From Ovoidimarina sp038744785 (lineage in GTDB: Bacteria > Pseudomonadota > Alphaproteobacteria > Rhodobacterales > Rhodobacteraceae), in assembly GCA_038744785.1 (NCBI GenBank), contig JBCDLX010000004.1:124001-188000 (forward strand): 64,000 nucleotides of DNA, written 5' to 3'. The notes beneath the pieces were generated by a model that saw only the letters and a list, made by a program, of their open reading frames with translations, did no database searches and was not told the DNA's origin. How positions within the stretch are numbered: the first letter of the stretch is position 1; each line of letters opens with the position of its first letter. The translations under genes were made by a program, and so were the position numbers. Below, one piece after another: positions 25,608 to 34,874 of the stretch.

Positions 25608-26981
25608 CTACTTTAGAAGAGAGCTGACGCGCGACAGCGTTTCGTCCAGAAGAGACTGTGCAAGTATTGGCGTATCAGCCTCAGTATAAACACGAAATTC
25701 CGGTGCGTTGCCGGACGGGCGCAGATGGATGATTGCCGTGCCTGCGAAATGTGCACGGAAGCCGTCTGTCAGGTCCACGGATGCAGGTGTGCCGAGGTCT
25801 GCGAATAGGTCGCTTTGCAGACCAGGATCGCCTGGCAGTGATATCAGAAGGGCCGCAGCACGCTCTGTCGAAATGCCGACGAGCCTGTCGGCAGCCGTGA
25901 ACCGCGGCGGCAACGAAGAGACGAGCGTGGCAAGGTCGCACCCCTTCGTTCGCGCAAGTGCCAGAGGCGCAAGGATCGGCAAAAGGCTATCTCGTGTCAT
26001 CAGGGGGGGCAGGCGCCGACCATAGCGTTCTGCCGTGAACCCAGTTAGAAACCCGCCGTTTGCTTCGTATCCCGCGACCTTACCGCCGGCATCCAACATG
26101 CCGGCAATGACATAAGGCGAACCAATGCGCGTCCGCGAAACGTTGAACGCCCCGATCATATCAACGCAGGTATTCGATGACACAGGTGTTACCAGCGCTT
26201 CTGCTCGGATCCACTCCGCCGTGAGCGGGCCAAGAATGTCACCTGCAATCACCGTTCCAGACGCGTCGGCCACCATCGGCCGATCCGCGTCGCCATCGGT
26301 CGACACGACGGCGTCCAGCCGGTGCCTTCTTGTCCAACCTGACAGCATGGCCCGCGTACCTGGATCAAGCGCTTCGGTGTCGACCGGGACAAACCGGTCC
26401 GATCTGCCAAGTGCGATTGGTTCGGCGCCAAGTGCCTCTAGAACCGGTCCAATGACATCCCGCGCGGCAGAACTGTGTTCATAGACGCCAACCCTGAGGC
26501 CCTGAAGGGCGTCCGGTCTAAAGAAGTCAAGGTAGCGCTGCGCATAGGCGTCTGCGAGACCTGGAAGGGTCGGAACCGCGTCTGGTAGATCCGCGTCGAG
26601 CGGTTCAAAATCGGCCCCGATCCGATCCTCATCCGCCTTATCTACTTCGCCGTCCGTCCGGTAAAACTTCAACCCATTTCGGTCGTCCGGGATATGGCTG
26701 CCTGTAACCATCACGGCGGCGGTGCTGCGCGCACTGGCTGCAAGTGCCAGCGCAGGGGTGGGAACGACACCGCAATCGAGCGGTTCCAGACCCGCCGCCA
26801 CAGCCCCGGCCGCCACGGCACGCACAATCCGGGGAGAGGATGCGCGTAGATCCCGTCCGATAAGGACAGTCCCATCGTTGTCTGCCGAATCCAGAAAGGT
26901 ATACGCATATCCGGCGCATAGCGGGTCGGTTAACTCATCAACCAGCCCGCGCAGACCCGATGTTCCGAATTTTGGGGCCAT
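25608..26981 (-). CDS. Phosphohexomutase (phosphomannomutase/phosphoglucomutase type)
   Basis: This alpha-D-phosphohexomutase has 457 residues from the ATG at 26981, where the family opening PKFGTSGLRG begins; the frame to 27071 adds an unrelated stretch. The catalytic serine lies in VTGSHIPDDRNG, the metal loop is STDGDADRP, and the phosphate-binding loop near the C-terminus is RPSGNAPEFRVY. It interconverts hexose 1- and 6-phosphates for polysaccharide precursors. Whether mannose, glucose or glucosamine is preferred cannot be read. It is divergent from the pirin gene. Confidence 0.88.
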   Translation of the reverse strand: MAPKFGTSGLRGLVDELTDPLCAGYAYTFLDSADNDGTVLIGRDLRASSPRIVRAVAAGAVAAGLEPLDCGVVPTPALALAASARSTAAVMVTGSHIPDDRNGLKFYRTDGEVDKADEDRIGADFEPLDADLPDAVPTLPGLADAYAQRYLDFFRPDALQGLRVGVYEHSSAARDVIGPVLEALGAEPIALGRSDRFVPVDTEALDPGTRAMLSGWTRRHRLDAVVSTDGDADRPMVADASGTVIAGDILGPLTAEWIRAEALVTPVSSNTCVDMIGAFNVSRTRIGSPYVIAGMLDAGGKVAGYEANGGFLTGFTAERYGRRLPPLMTRDSLLPILAPLALARTKGCDLATLVSSLPPRFTAADRLVGISTERAAALLISLPGDPGLQSDLFADLGTPASVDLTDGFRAHFAGTAIIHLRPSGNAPEFRVYTEADTPILAQSLLDETLSRVSSLLK

Positions 26982-27137
26982 GGGGATGTTCCGCTCAATA
27001 TAGACCGTACTTGGGTGCTTGTTCTGCGGTTGCGCAGGAATGGTCAAGGGCTGTGGACTGATGCACGCCATCGACTGATGACGGATGCGCGGTTGCGTAC
27101 TATGTGCTTGCCAAGCAATGCCGCAGGAGCCTTTGAA

Positions 27138-28076
27138 ATGAGCTGGAACCCGGCCCTAGATCCCGACTGTCCCACCGGGGACGCAATCGACTCAATTGAA
27201 ACGGTGATCGTCCCCCGTGCCCGGGACCTTGGTGGGTTTGAGGTGCGTCGCGCTTTGCCATCGCCACGCCGCCAAATGGTCGGTCCCTTCATATTCTTCG
27301 ATCAGATGGGCCCGGCAGAGTTTCTGCCTTCGCGCGGGATGGACGTGCGCCCACACCCGCATATCGGGCTGGCGACGATCAGCTATCTTTATCGCGGGCG
27401 AATGCACCACCGCGATTCGCTTGGAACCGACAGCTGGATTGAACCGGGTGCGGTTAACTGGATGGTCGCGGGCCATGGCATCACGCATTCCGAACGAACG
27501 GATGACGAAACCCAGAAAGATCCGATGCCGTTCTTCGGTATTCAAACCTGGGTCGCGCTGCCCAAGGACCATGAAGATCGCCCGGCCGCGTTTGAGCACG
27601 CGCCGAAAGACACGCTTCCGTTTCTGGAAGGCGAAGGCAAAGAGGTGCGCCTGATCCTTGGGTCCGCTTACGGCAAGACCGCGCCAGTAAATGTAGCCTC
27701 CGAGATGTTTTATGCCGACGCTGTTCTTGCACCCGGCGCGAAGCTGCCACTCCCCGAAGACCACGAAGACCGCGGAGCCTATGTCGTAGAAGGCGAAGTG
27801 AACGTCTCCGGCGATACATATGAGGCGGGGCGGATGATGGTGTTCCGGCCCAGCGATCGCGTGTCGATGACGGCCGGGTCACAGGGCGCACGCGTTATGC
27901 TGTTGGGCGGCGAGACGTTGGAAGGTCCCCGGTATATCTGGTGGAATTTCGTCGCGTCTTCCAAAGAGCGCATCGAAGAGGCGAAAGAGGCGTGGCGAAA
28001 AGAGGATTGGGGGCACGGACGCTTTGACTTGCCGCCCAATGATCGCGACGAGTTTATCCCGCTTCCCGAGAAGTGA
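27138..28076 (+). CDS. Pirin-family bicupin protein
   Basis: This 312-residue bicupin starts at the ATG at 27138, which has AGGAG about nine bases upstream; longer in-frame starts reach into the divergent promoter. The N-terminal cupin carries the metal-binding histidines in RPHPHIGLATISYLY and HHRD, with a third near HGITHSE. Bacterial pirins include quercetinases and regulators of central metabolism enzymes, so function is open. The 3' end overlaps the Hint-protein gene on the opposite strand by 23 bases. Confidence 0.88.
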   Translation: MSWNPALDPDCPTGDAIDSIETVIVPRARDLGGFEVRRALPSPRRQMVGPFIFFDQMGPAEFLPSRGMDVRPHPHIGLATISYLYRGRMHHRDSLGTDSWIEPGAVNWMVAGHGITHSERTDDETQKDPMPFFGIQTWVALPKDHEDRPAAFEHAPKDTLPFLEGEGKEVRLILGSAYGKTAPVNVASEMFYADAVLAPGAKLPLPEDHEDRGAYVVEGEVNVSGDTYEAGRMMVFRPSDRVSMTAGSQGARVMLLGGETLEGPRYIWWNFVASSKERIEEAKEAWRKEDWGHGRFDLPPNDRDEFIPLPEK

Positions 28077-29265
28077 GGGTCCGCGATTGTCGTGCGAGAG
28101 CCGCGCCTGGTCCTCGGATGACTGGGCGTACGGGCCGCATCGTGCGGGTTTGACCATGGGGGGCGTGGGGAAATAGAGTTCGAATTTCGTTGCGCGCGGA
28201 TTGCGACAGACCCGCAAGCGATTGCGCGCCCAGAAACAGGCTTTCGGCGGGGCATCCTTCCACCTCGACAATCTCGTGTCGGGCAAGAAGAATGTGGATG
28301 TAGTGCACCCAGCCACCGCTGACCTGGCGGATTTGTTCTTCGTCGATCATCGCCTTTGCTGCCACCAGCACTTCGTCTTCGCCAAAGTGAAGCTGCGCCC
28401 GCCATCCGGTCACGAGCATTCTGTGTTGCGGCGAGACGCGGAACGGGGCGTCGTTGCCCACTGCACCGGTTGCAAATTCGACAGGTGCGAACCGGCCAAC
28501 GGCCCGCACCCGTCGCGCACCGACCCAAAGAATGCGCTGGGGGCCGTGATCGCGGGTGCTGACAAGGTCGCCTATGCCAAGACGTTCGACCGGGCGAGGT
28601 CCGTCAGGGGTATCGATGTGCGCCCCGGCAACAAAACACACGACCGGTGGAACCGATAGATCAAAACCGGTGCCGTTGGGGTTGTTGTTGCCGCCGCCAT
28701 CCGCCGTGACCCAGTTGTCAAGGTCAAGGACCGAGGCGATCAGGTCTTGCCGCTCCACCGGATTGGACAGCGCGGCATCGCCGACCCATTCCATGTAGTC
28801 TTCGTCCCCATCGATGATCACGGCGCCATTGTCCGTCGTCAGTCCGGTGCCCGAAAGCTCTGGCGATTGGTTGAAGTTGCCATTGTCTTCGTTGCCGATC
28901 ACCGAGATGAAGTTCGTCGGCGTTGCAAACTGACCGACTCGCGTGCCCTGGAACGCCCAGAACATTTCGTTGTTTTGCGCAAGGGCGCCGCCGCCGCGCA
29001 TGTAGTCGAAGCCACCGCCTACATCTATGGTTGCCGTGTCGTTGGCGTTGTCCATGTCAATTGTTACAACTGTCCCGGCTGAAACGCCGCCCACGGGCAC
29101 GGTCCATTCCATGTATTGCTCCGAGCCGTTGAACGTGCTTCCGTCCCACTCGTCATCGGTGAAGTAAATCACCTCGCCCGCCGGGAGATCGACGGTCGTC
29201 ACGAATGCAATGTCTTCATTGTCGGCGTCCCAACCGACAAACAGAATATCGCCGGGATTGAGCAT
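28054..29265 (-). CDS. Hint-domain protein with acidic N-terminal domain
   Basis: This 403-residue protein has an acidic, Asp/Gly-rich N-terminal half (about 1-205) without a classical signal peptide. A Hint (Hedgehog/intein-type) domain starts at Cys210 in VCFVAGAHIDTPDG and includes the SPQHRMLV block. Proteins of this Hint_2 group are abundant in Rhodobacteraceae, often associated with secreted hemolysin-type proteins and possible self-processing at the cysteine. No RTX nonapeptides are visible. The target and role are unknown. Confidence 0.82.
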   Translation of the reverse strand: MLNPGDILFVGWDADNEDIAFVTTVDLPAGEVIYFTDDEWDGSTFNGSEQYMEWTVPVGGVSAGTVVTIDMDNANDTATIDVGGGFDYMRGGGALAQNNEMFWAFQGTRVGQFATPTNFISVIGNEDNGNFNQSPELSGTGLTTDNGAVIIDGDEDYMEWVGDAALSNPVERQDLIASVLDLDNWVTADGGGNNNPNGTGFDLSVPPVVCFVAGAHIDTPDGPRPVERLGIGDLVSTRDHGPQRILWVGARRVRAVGRFAPVEFATGAVGNDAPFRVSPQHRMLVTGWRAQLHFGEDEVLVAAKAMIDEEQIRQVSGGWVHYIHILLARHEIVEVEGCPAESLFLGAQSLAGLSQSARNEIRTLFPHAPHGQTRTMRPVRPVIRGPGAALARQSRTLTSREAG

Positions 29266-29393
29266 GCGGTCCCTTTCGAAAGCGATCCTTACACGCCATC
29301 GTGGCCAAACCGTGACCTACATCGAAAGGTGTAAACGCCAGGCAAGGAATTGCGCACTTGCGTGGCCGACCCGTTTCTTGTGTCAGTATGCAC

Positions 29394-30791
29394 ATGGCAC
29401 GTAATCTTCTGATCCTCTGTTCGGACGAACATCGCGCGGATGCATTGGGATGTGCCGGTCACCGGGCGGTCAAAAGCCCGGTTCTTGATCGGCTGGCCAG
29501 CCGAGGTGTCCGATTTTCAAACGCCTATACGCCGTCGCCAATGTGTGTGCCGGCACGCGCTGCGCTGGCGACCGGTTTGCCGATTCACCAGACTGGCCAT
29601 TGGGACAGCGCCACACCCTATGCAGGTGCGCCCGAAAGCTGGATGCAGGCGCTGCGGGCGTCCGGAGTAGACGTGGTTTCGTTCGGCAAGCTGCACTACC
29701 GTGCTGGACAGGATCACGGATTTGCAGACGAAGTCTTGCCGATGCATGTGGCGGGGGACGGCTGGACCTTAGGACTTTTGCGCCAGAACGCCCCCGAGTT
29801 CGATGCCACGCGCGAACTTGCGCACGACAGCGGCGAAGGTTGGAGCGACTACGCGCGGTACGACGCGCGCGTGACGGAGGCCGCCTGCGATTGGCTGAAC
29901 GATCCCGAGCGCGCGGCTGTACCGTGGGCTGCATTTGTATCGCTAGTCAGTCCGCATTATCCACTAATGGCGCCGCCAGAGTACATGCGCCTCTACGATC
30001 CGGATACGCTTGATGGGCCTACCGGACGAAAGCCGACCCACCCAGAACTTCAGCGCTACGACGCCTTTTGGGACTATGACCGGCATTTCGACGAAGACTC
30101 GGCCCGCATTGCGCGCGCGGCCTATTTCGGTCTTGTGTCCTACCTTGATGCCTGTGTCGGTCGCGTCCTCGCGGCGCTTGATGCGTCCGGCCAGGCAGGC
30201 GACACCCTTATCCTTTACATCTCGGACCACGGTGAGATGTTGGGCGACCATGGTTTTTGGACGAAGCAGGTGATGTACGAAGCCTCGGCCCGCGTACCGA
30301 TGATCCTTGCGGGTCCCGATTGGGCCGAAGGAACCCTTTGCCATACTGCCGTGTCTCTGACCGATGTTGCGCCCACAGTGCTGACATGGGCGGGGCTCAA
30401 GGCAGATCATCTGCCTGGTACTCCGCTGCAAGAGCTTGCGCGCCGCCCATACGATCCGGCTCGCACCGTTTTCAGCGAGTATCACGATGGCGGTTCGACA
30501 ACGGGCGCATTCATGGTGCGGTGGGCAAATTGGAAGTATGTGCACTATCACGGCGAGCGGGCGCAGTTCTTCGACCTCGCCCGGGATCCTGACGAGGATT
30601 GTGATTTGGCGGCCGAGCCAGAGGCTGCGACCGTTCTGGCCGAAGGCGAACGCCGGCTGCACGCAATCTGCGACCCCGCGGTGGTCACAGCTCGGGCCTT
30701 CGCCGATCAGGCGCGGCGGGTTGCTGAACTTGGAGGGGTGACACGGCTGCGCGACGGGGAAGCTTTTAACCACACTCCGGTTCCGACGTGA
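29394..30791 (+). CDS. Sulfatase family hydrolase
   Basis: This type I sulfatase of 465 residues opens with MARNLLILCSDEHRADALGC, which carries the metal-binding Asp and the start of the alkaline phosphatase fold. The formylglycine motif CxPxR is CVPAR, near residue 58. A later SDHGEMLGDHG block supplies metal ligands. An ATG two codons upstream at 29388 is also possible. It is cytoplasmic by the absence of a signal peptide, as in choline-sulfatase-like enzymes. Substrate is unknown. The stop overlaps the next GTG. Confidence 0.88.
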   Translation: MARNLLILCSDEHRADALGCAGHRAVKSPVLDRLASRGVRFSNAYTPSPMCVPARAALATGLPIHQTGHWDSATPYAGAPESWMQALRASGVDVVSFGKLHYRAGQDHGFADEVLPMHVAGDGWTLGLLRQNAPEFDATRELAHDSGEGWSDYARYDARVTEAACDWLNDPERAAVPWAAFVSLVSPHYPLMAPPEYMRLYDPDTLDGPTGRKPTHPELQRYDAFWDYDRHFDEDSARIARAAYFGLVSYLDACVGRVLAALDASGQAGDTLILYISDHGEMLGDHGFWTKQVMYEASARVPMILAGPDWAEGTLCHTAVSLTDVAPTVLTWAGLKADHLPGTPLQELARRPYDPARTVFSEYHDGGSTTGAFMVRWANWKYVHYHGERAQFFDLARDPDEDCDLAAEPEAATVLAEGERRLHAICDPAVVTARAFADQARRVAELGGVTRLRDGEAFNHTPVPT

Positions 30792-31747
30792 CCGCGCGTC
30801 CGGGCCTTGCAATCGGCCTTCTTCTAATCGCTATGGTCTGTATCTCGATCAACGACATGCTGATCAAAGAGATGTCGGGTGATTACCCGCTTCACCAGAT
30901 CGTTTTCATTCGGTCGGCCATTGGCATCTGTTTTACGATGGTGTTTTTGCAGTTCGAAGGTGGGTTCCGCGCCCTGAAAACCCGGCGTCCCTGGCTTCAC
31001 GCGCTTCGGGCGGGGTTGCTTGTTGGCGCAAACGTTTTCTTCTTCGCGGGCCTTGCCGCAATGCCACTTGCCGAGACAAGCGCACTGTTCTTCGTGGCAC
31101 CCTTGATGATCACACTGTTGTCGGTGCCCGTACTGGGACAGCGGATCGGACCGCGGCGCCTCGTGGCCTGTGGTTTCGGTTTTCTTGGTGTCCTCGTGAT
31201 GCTCGCGCCGGGGCAGGGCGGGCTAAAGGACACACCTCATTTGACCCTTTTGCTGCCGGTGCTTGCAGCGTCCTGCTATGCAGGGATGCAGGTGATGACG
31301 CGGCTTCTGGGAAGCGAAAGCCCTGCGTCAGCTTTATCATTTTACATCCAGGCAGGGTTCATCCTTTTGGGCGCGGTCTTCTGGTTTGTTGCGGGCGACG
31401 GACGGTTCGCGGAAAGCGTGAACGATCCAAGTCTTGAGTTTCTCTTGCGTGCCTGGCGCTGGCCCACGCCCGGGGACGCATGGCTTCTTGTTCTAATCGG
31501 CTCGATGGTCGGGGTATTGGGCTACACGATCGCGCAGGCCTATCGTCTTGGGGATCCAGCCACACTTGCTCCGTTTGAATACGTTGCCTTGCCGCTTGCG
31601 GTCTTGTGGGGGTTTCTGATCTTTGGCGAGGTTCCCGGCCTACGCAGCTGGATCGGAATTGCATTGATCGTGGGATCGGGGCTTTTCGTGTTTCTGCGGG
31701 AGCGGTCACGGGGTTTACCGCCCGCCCGGGCGGGGCGCAGACCATAG
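30788..31747 (+). CDS. DMT-superfamily (EamA) transporter
   Basis: This 319-residue membrane protein has about ten helices in two EamA repeats. It starts with GTG overlapping the sulfatase stop (GTGA), so the pair is coupled. Substrate is unknown; linkage suggests export or uptake of a compound handled by the sulfatase. Confidence 0.88.
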   Translation: MTARPGLAIGLLLIAMVCISINDMLIKEMSGDYPLHQIVFIRSAIGICFTMVFLQFEGGFRALKTRRPWLHALRAGLLVGANVFFFAGLAAMPLAETSALFFVAPLMITLLSVPVLGQRIGPRRLVACGFGFLGVLVMLAPGQGGLKDTPHLTLLLPVLAASCYAGMQVMTRLLGSESPASALSFYIQAGFILLGAVFWFVAGDGRFAESVNDPSLEFLLRAWRWPTPGDAWLLVLIGSMVGVLGYTIAQAYRLGDPATLAPFEYVALPLAVLWGFLIFGEVPGLRSWIGIALIVGSGLFVFLRERSRGLPPARAGRRP

Positions 31748-31785
31748 GATGCCGAGGAAATCTTCATCCGGGCCTATGAAGCCGC

Positions 31786-31814
31786 TTGACGTCCCATCGG
31801 CCCCGGCCTAGAAC
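31786..31814 (+). promoter_or_regulatory. Sigma70-type promoter of tRNA-Asp
   Basis: TTGACG (31786-31791), a 17-base spacer and TAGAAC (31809-31814) lie about 50 bases before the mature tRNA, giving a short leader as expected for tRNA genes. Confidence 0.7.
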
Positions 31815-31865
31815 GCCCGCCACGCCATCCAGAGTTGCTCGGGATAGCGTTCGGAACGGCAGTCC

Positions 31866-31942
31866 GCGGTTGTAGCTCAGTTGGTTAGAGTACCGGCCTG
31901 TCACGCCGGGGGTCGCGGGTTCGAGCCCCGTCAACCGCGCCA
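31866..31942 (+). tRNA. tRNA-Asp (GTC)
   Basis: This is a full cloverleaf of 77 bases including the encoded CCA. The acceptor stem GCGGTTG pairs with CAACCGC, the D-arm is GCTCAGTTGGTTAGAG, the anticodon stem CCGGC/GCCGG holds the loop CTGTCAC with anticodon GTC at 31900-31902, and the T-arm contains GGTTCGAGCC. A bidirectional-looking terminator follows. Confidence 0.98.
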
Positions 31943-31954
31943 CTGCCCTCACAG

Positions 31955-31982
31955 AAAACGCCACCCGATTGGGTGGCGTTTT
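31955..31982. terminator. Terminator after tRNA-Asp, shared with the dipeptidase gene
   Basis: A perfect 12-bp stem AAAACGCCACCC/GGGTGGCGTTTT with a GATT loop has T-runs on both strands. It can end the tRNA transcript rightward and the M20 dipeptidase transcript leftward. Confidence 0.9.
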
Positions 31983-31993
31983 TGATTTACGGC

Positions 31994-33367
31994 CTAGCCT
32001 GTCAGCGCAGCTAAGATCCGCGCCCAGCTCCGGGTACCCCGGTGAAAGCTATCCAGCGCATATTTCTCGTTCGGGGAGTGTATCTGGTCGTCGTCACGCC
32101 CGAACCCGATCAGCATCGACGACATGCCCAGCATGTCCTTGAAGTATCCTGCGATCGGGATTGATCCGCCGCAGCCAATGAACGCAGCTTCGCGCGGCCA
32201 TTCTTCAGATAGGGCTCTTCGCGCCTTTTCGAATGCAGGGTCCGATGTCTCCATGACACTGGCTTTCCCGGCGCCGTGATCCTTAAACTCAACATTGCAA
32301 TCGGTTGGCAGCATGTCGCGGACCATCGTGCGAAAGCTATCGCGGATTGCGAGCGGGTCCTGCTGCCCGACCAGACGGAAGCTGATCTTTGCGGATGCTA
32401 CGGACGGCAGCACGGTCTTGAACCCGTCTCCTGCATAGCCGCCCTGGATGCCATTGACCTCGCAAGTCGGTCGCGACCAGATCTGTTCTAGAATGCTTCG
32501 GCCCGCTTCGCCAGCGGGCTGCGACAACCCGACTTCACCCAAAAACGCCGCCGCGTCGAACCCAAGAGCATCCCACTGGGCGCGAAGTTGCCTCGATATA
32601 TCTTCGACGCCATCGTAAAAGCCTGGGATTGTCACCCGTCCATCGGCGTCGTGAAGCGCTGCGATGATCTTCGACAAAACGCGGATCGGGTTTTGTCCCG
32701 CGCCGCCATACATTCCCGAATGCAGATCCTTGTCAGGGCCGGTAATGATGACTTCTTCGCCCAGCAATCCGCGCAGCATCGTGGTGATTGCAGGGGTTTC
32801 CGGGTCGAAAAGCCCGGTATCGCAAATCAGTGCCATGTCGGCGTCAAGCGCGTCTGCGTGTTCAAGCAAGTAGGGAACCAGAGAGGGCGAGCCCGATTCC
32901 TCTTCGCCCTCGAAAAGGAATGTGATCCTGCAAGGCAGGGACCCGTTGACCGCGACCCAGGCCCGGCAGGCCTCGACAAAGGTCATCAGTTGTCCCTTGT
33001 CGTCCGACGTGCCGCGCCCGCGGATCACCTTTCCGTGATCGGTGTCCTGTATTTCGGGATCAAACGGATCGCGGTCCCAAAGTTCCAGGGGATCGACCGG
33101 CTGGACGTCGTAGTGTCCGTAAAAGAGAAGGTGCGGGCCGCCCTCGCCGGCGTGGCCCATCACCATTGGATGGCCAGGGGTGGCATGCGCCTGCGCATCG
33201 ATCCCTATGGATTTCAAGTCATCGACCAACCAGTCGGCTGCACGTTGACAGTCGGCCTTGAAAGCCGGGTCGGTCGAGATCGACGGAATACGCAGCAGCG
33301 ACTTCAACCGGTCGAGCGAAGCGTCGAGATCGCTGTCAATCTTGTGAAGGACGGTGTCGAGCGACAT
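31994..33367 (-). CDS. M20-family dipeptidase
   Basis: This metallopeptidase of 457 residues is of the M20 carnosinase/cytosolic dipeptidase group. Zinc-ligand blocks are visible: FYGHYDVQP (about residues 82-90), GRGTSDDKGQ and FEGEEESGS, with a later CDTGLF. A dimerisation domain fills the middle. No signal peptide, so it acts in the cytoplasm on dipeptides. It is divergent from hemA and ends at the terminator next to tRNA-Asp. Confidence 0.92.
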   Translation of the reverse strand: MSLDTVLHKIDSDLDASLDRLKSLLRIPSISTDPAFKADCQRAADWLVDDLKSIGIDAQAHATPGHPMVMGHAGEGGPHLLFYGHYDVQPVDPLELWDRDPFDPEIQDTDHGKVIRGRGTSDDKGQLMTFVEACRAWVAVNGSLPCRITFLFEGEEESGSPSLVPYLLEHADALDADMALICDTGLFDPETPAITTMLRGLLGEEVIITGPDKDLHSGMYGGAGQNPIRVLSKIIAALHDADGRVTIPGFYDGVEDISRQLRAQWDALGFDAAAFLGEVGLSQPAGEAGRSILEQIWSRPTCEVNGIQGGYAGDGFKTVLPSVASAKISFRLVGQQDPLAIRDSFRTMVRDMLPTDCNVEFKDHGAGKASVMETSDPAFEKARRALSEEWPREAAFIGCGGSIPIAGYFKDMLGMSSMLIGFGRDDDQIHSPNEKYALDSFHRGTRSWARILAALTG

Positions 33368-33453
33368 GTTCTTTGCCTTTCCAAGCTGCGCACAGGCGCG
33401 ACCCTAGCAGCGCGCTTGGGACTGTCCAGACGTCGCAGATGAACAAATTGGAA

Positions 33454-33467
33454 TTGATCTAAGTCAG
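33454..33467 (+). promoter_or_regulatory. FnrL-type box in the hemA promoter
   Basis: TTGAT-CTAA-GTCAG matches the Rhodobacter FnrL consensus TTGAY-N4-RTCAA at nine of ten positions. An extended -10-like TGC-TAGAAA lies at 33488-33496, which would put the box centre near -42, the class II activator position. FnrL control of hemA is established in Rhodobacter sphaeroides. Confidence 0.75.
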
Positions 33468-33546
33468 AGAGGCGTTAGATAAGCTGTTGCTAGAAATAGC
33501 CGAAGGTCCGGATCTGGGGGCCAACTACAGTTAAGGAGATCAGACG

Positions 33547-34770
33547 GTGGACTACACCGCGGGATTGGACCGGGCGTTGAACGCGCTACACGACGAAGGC
33601 CGCTATCGGACCTTTATCGATATCGAACGTCGCAAAGGAAATTTTCCCCATGCGGTCTGGCGGCGTCCCGACGGCACCGAAAAGCAGGTCACGGTCTGGT
33701 GTGGCAATGACTACCTGGGCATGGGCCAGCATCCGGCCGTCCTTGCGGCGATGCACGAAGCGCTGGATGCTACGGGCGCGGGATCTGGCGGAACGCGCAA
33801 CATCTCGGGCACCACTGTCTACCACAAGCAGCTTGAAGCAGAGCTCGCCGATCTTCATCGCAAGGAAGCCTCGCTTCTCTTTACCTCTGCGTACATCGCC
33901 AACGATGCGACGCTTTCGACCCTGCCAAAGCTTTTTCCAGGCCTGATCATCTATTCCGACGCACTGAACCATGCCTCGATGATCGAGGGCATCCGCCGCA
34001 ATGGCGGCGCAAAGCGCATCTTTCGCCACAACGATATGGGTCATTTGCGGGCGCTTCTGTCCGCGGATGACCCGGCCGCGCCGAAACTGATCGCGTTTGA
34101 ATCCGTCTATTCGATGGATGGCGATATTGGACCGCTCCAGGCGATTTGTGACTTGGCCGATGAATTCGGCGCGTTGACCTATTTGGACGAGGTTCATGCG
34201 GTTGGCATGTATGGACCTTGTGGGGCCGGTGTCGCAGCGCGCGATGGTGTGGCGGGAAGGATCGATATCATAAACGGTACACTCGCCAAGGCGTTTGGCG
34301 TCATGGGCGGCTACATCGCTGCGACCGAAAAGATGTGCGATGCGATCCGCAGCTACGCCCCCGGCTTTATATTCACCACTTCCCTGCCGCCATCCGTGGC
34401 CGCAGGTGCTGCGGCGTCGGTGCGTCACCTGAAGGGCGACGATGAATTACGGGACCGGCACCAGACACAGGCGCGCATTCTTAAAACGCGGCTCAAGGGA
34501 CTGGGACTTCCGATTATCGATCATGGCACGCATATTGTCCCTGTCACCGTGGGTGATCCGGTGCACACAAAAATGCTGTCCGACATGCTGCTAGAGGAGT
34601 TCGGCATCTACGTTCAGCCGATCAATTTCCCGACTGTCCCGCGCGGGACCGAGCGTTTGCGCTTCACACCATCGCCGGTTCACGGGCCGCGTGAGATCGA
34701 TGCACTTGTCAGCGCCATGGACCAACTTTGGTCGCATTGTGCGCTAAATCGTGCCGTCCTTTCCGCTTAA
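33547..34770 (+). CDS. hemA: 5-aminolevulinate synthase
   Basis: This enzyme condenses glycine and succinyl-CoA to 5-aminolevulinate (Shemin pathway), the first step of tetrapyrrole synthesis in alphaproteobacteria. It has 407 residues. The GTG start is supported by AAGGAG seven to eight bases upstream and by the family opening MDYTAGLDRALNALHDEGRY. The PLP lysine lies in NGTLAKAFGVMGGY. Oxygen control through the FnrL-like box upstream is likely. The gene stands alone, followed by a small hairpin. Confidence 0.97.
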   Translation: MDYTAGLDRALNALHDEGRYRTFIDIERRKGNFPHAVWRRPDGTEKQVTVWCGNDYLGMGQHPAVLAAMHEALDATGAGSGGTRNISGTTVYHKQLEAELADLHRKEASLLFTSAYIANDATLSTLPKLFPGLIIYSDALNHASMIEGIRRNGGAKRIFRHNDMGHLRALLSADDPAAPKLIAFESVYSMDGDIGPLQAICDLADEFGALTYLDEVHAVGMYGPCGAGVAARDGVAGRIDIINGTLAKAFGVMGGYIAATEKMCDAIRSYAPGFIFTTSLPPSVAAGAAASVRHLKGDDELRDRHQTQARILKTRLKGLGLPIIDHGTHIVPVTVGDPVHTKMLSDMLLEEFGIYVQPINFPTVPRGTERLRFTPSPVHGPREIDALVSAMDQLWSHCALNRAVLSA

Positions 34771-34784
34771 CCCTTGAGGTGGTG

Positions 34785-34801
34785 CAGGGAATTTGTCCCT
34801 G
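34785..34801 (+). terminator. Small hairpin after hemA
   Basis: CAGGGA and TCCCTG form a 6-bp stem with a five-base loop 15 bases past the hemA stop. The following TGTTAAG is a poor T-run, so this is at best a weak terminator. Confidence 0.35.
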
Positions 34802-34874
34802 TGTTAAGATGTCTGCAATAGGGCAGAGGCGATTCTATCGCGATTGGAACAGGTAGGCTGAAGGGGCAGAGCGC

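Noticed and set aside
31764..31964. Minus-strand ORF over tRNA-Asp
   Set aside because: It is the well-known false protein made by reading a tRNA antisense; the cloverleaf is intact.
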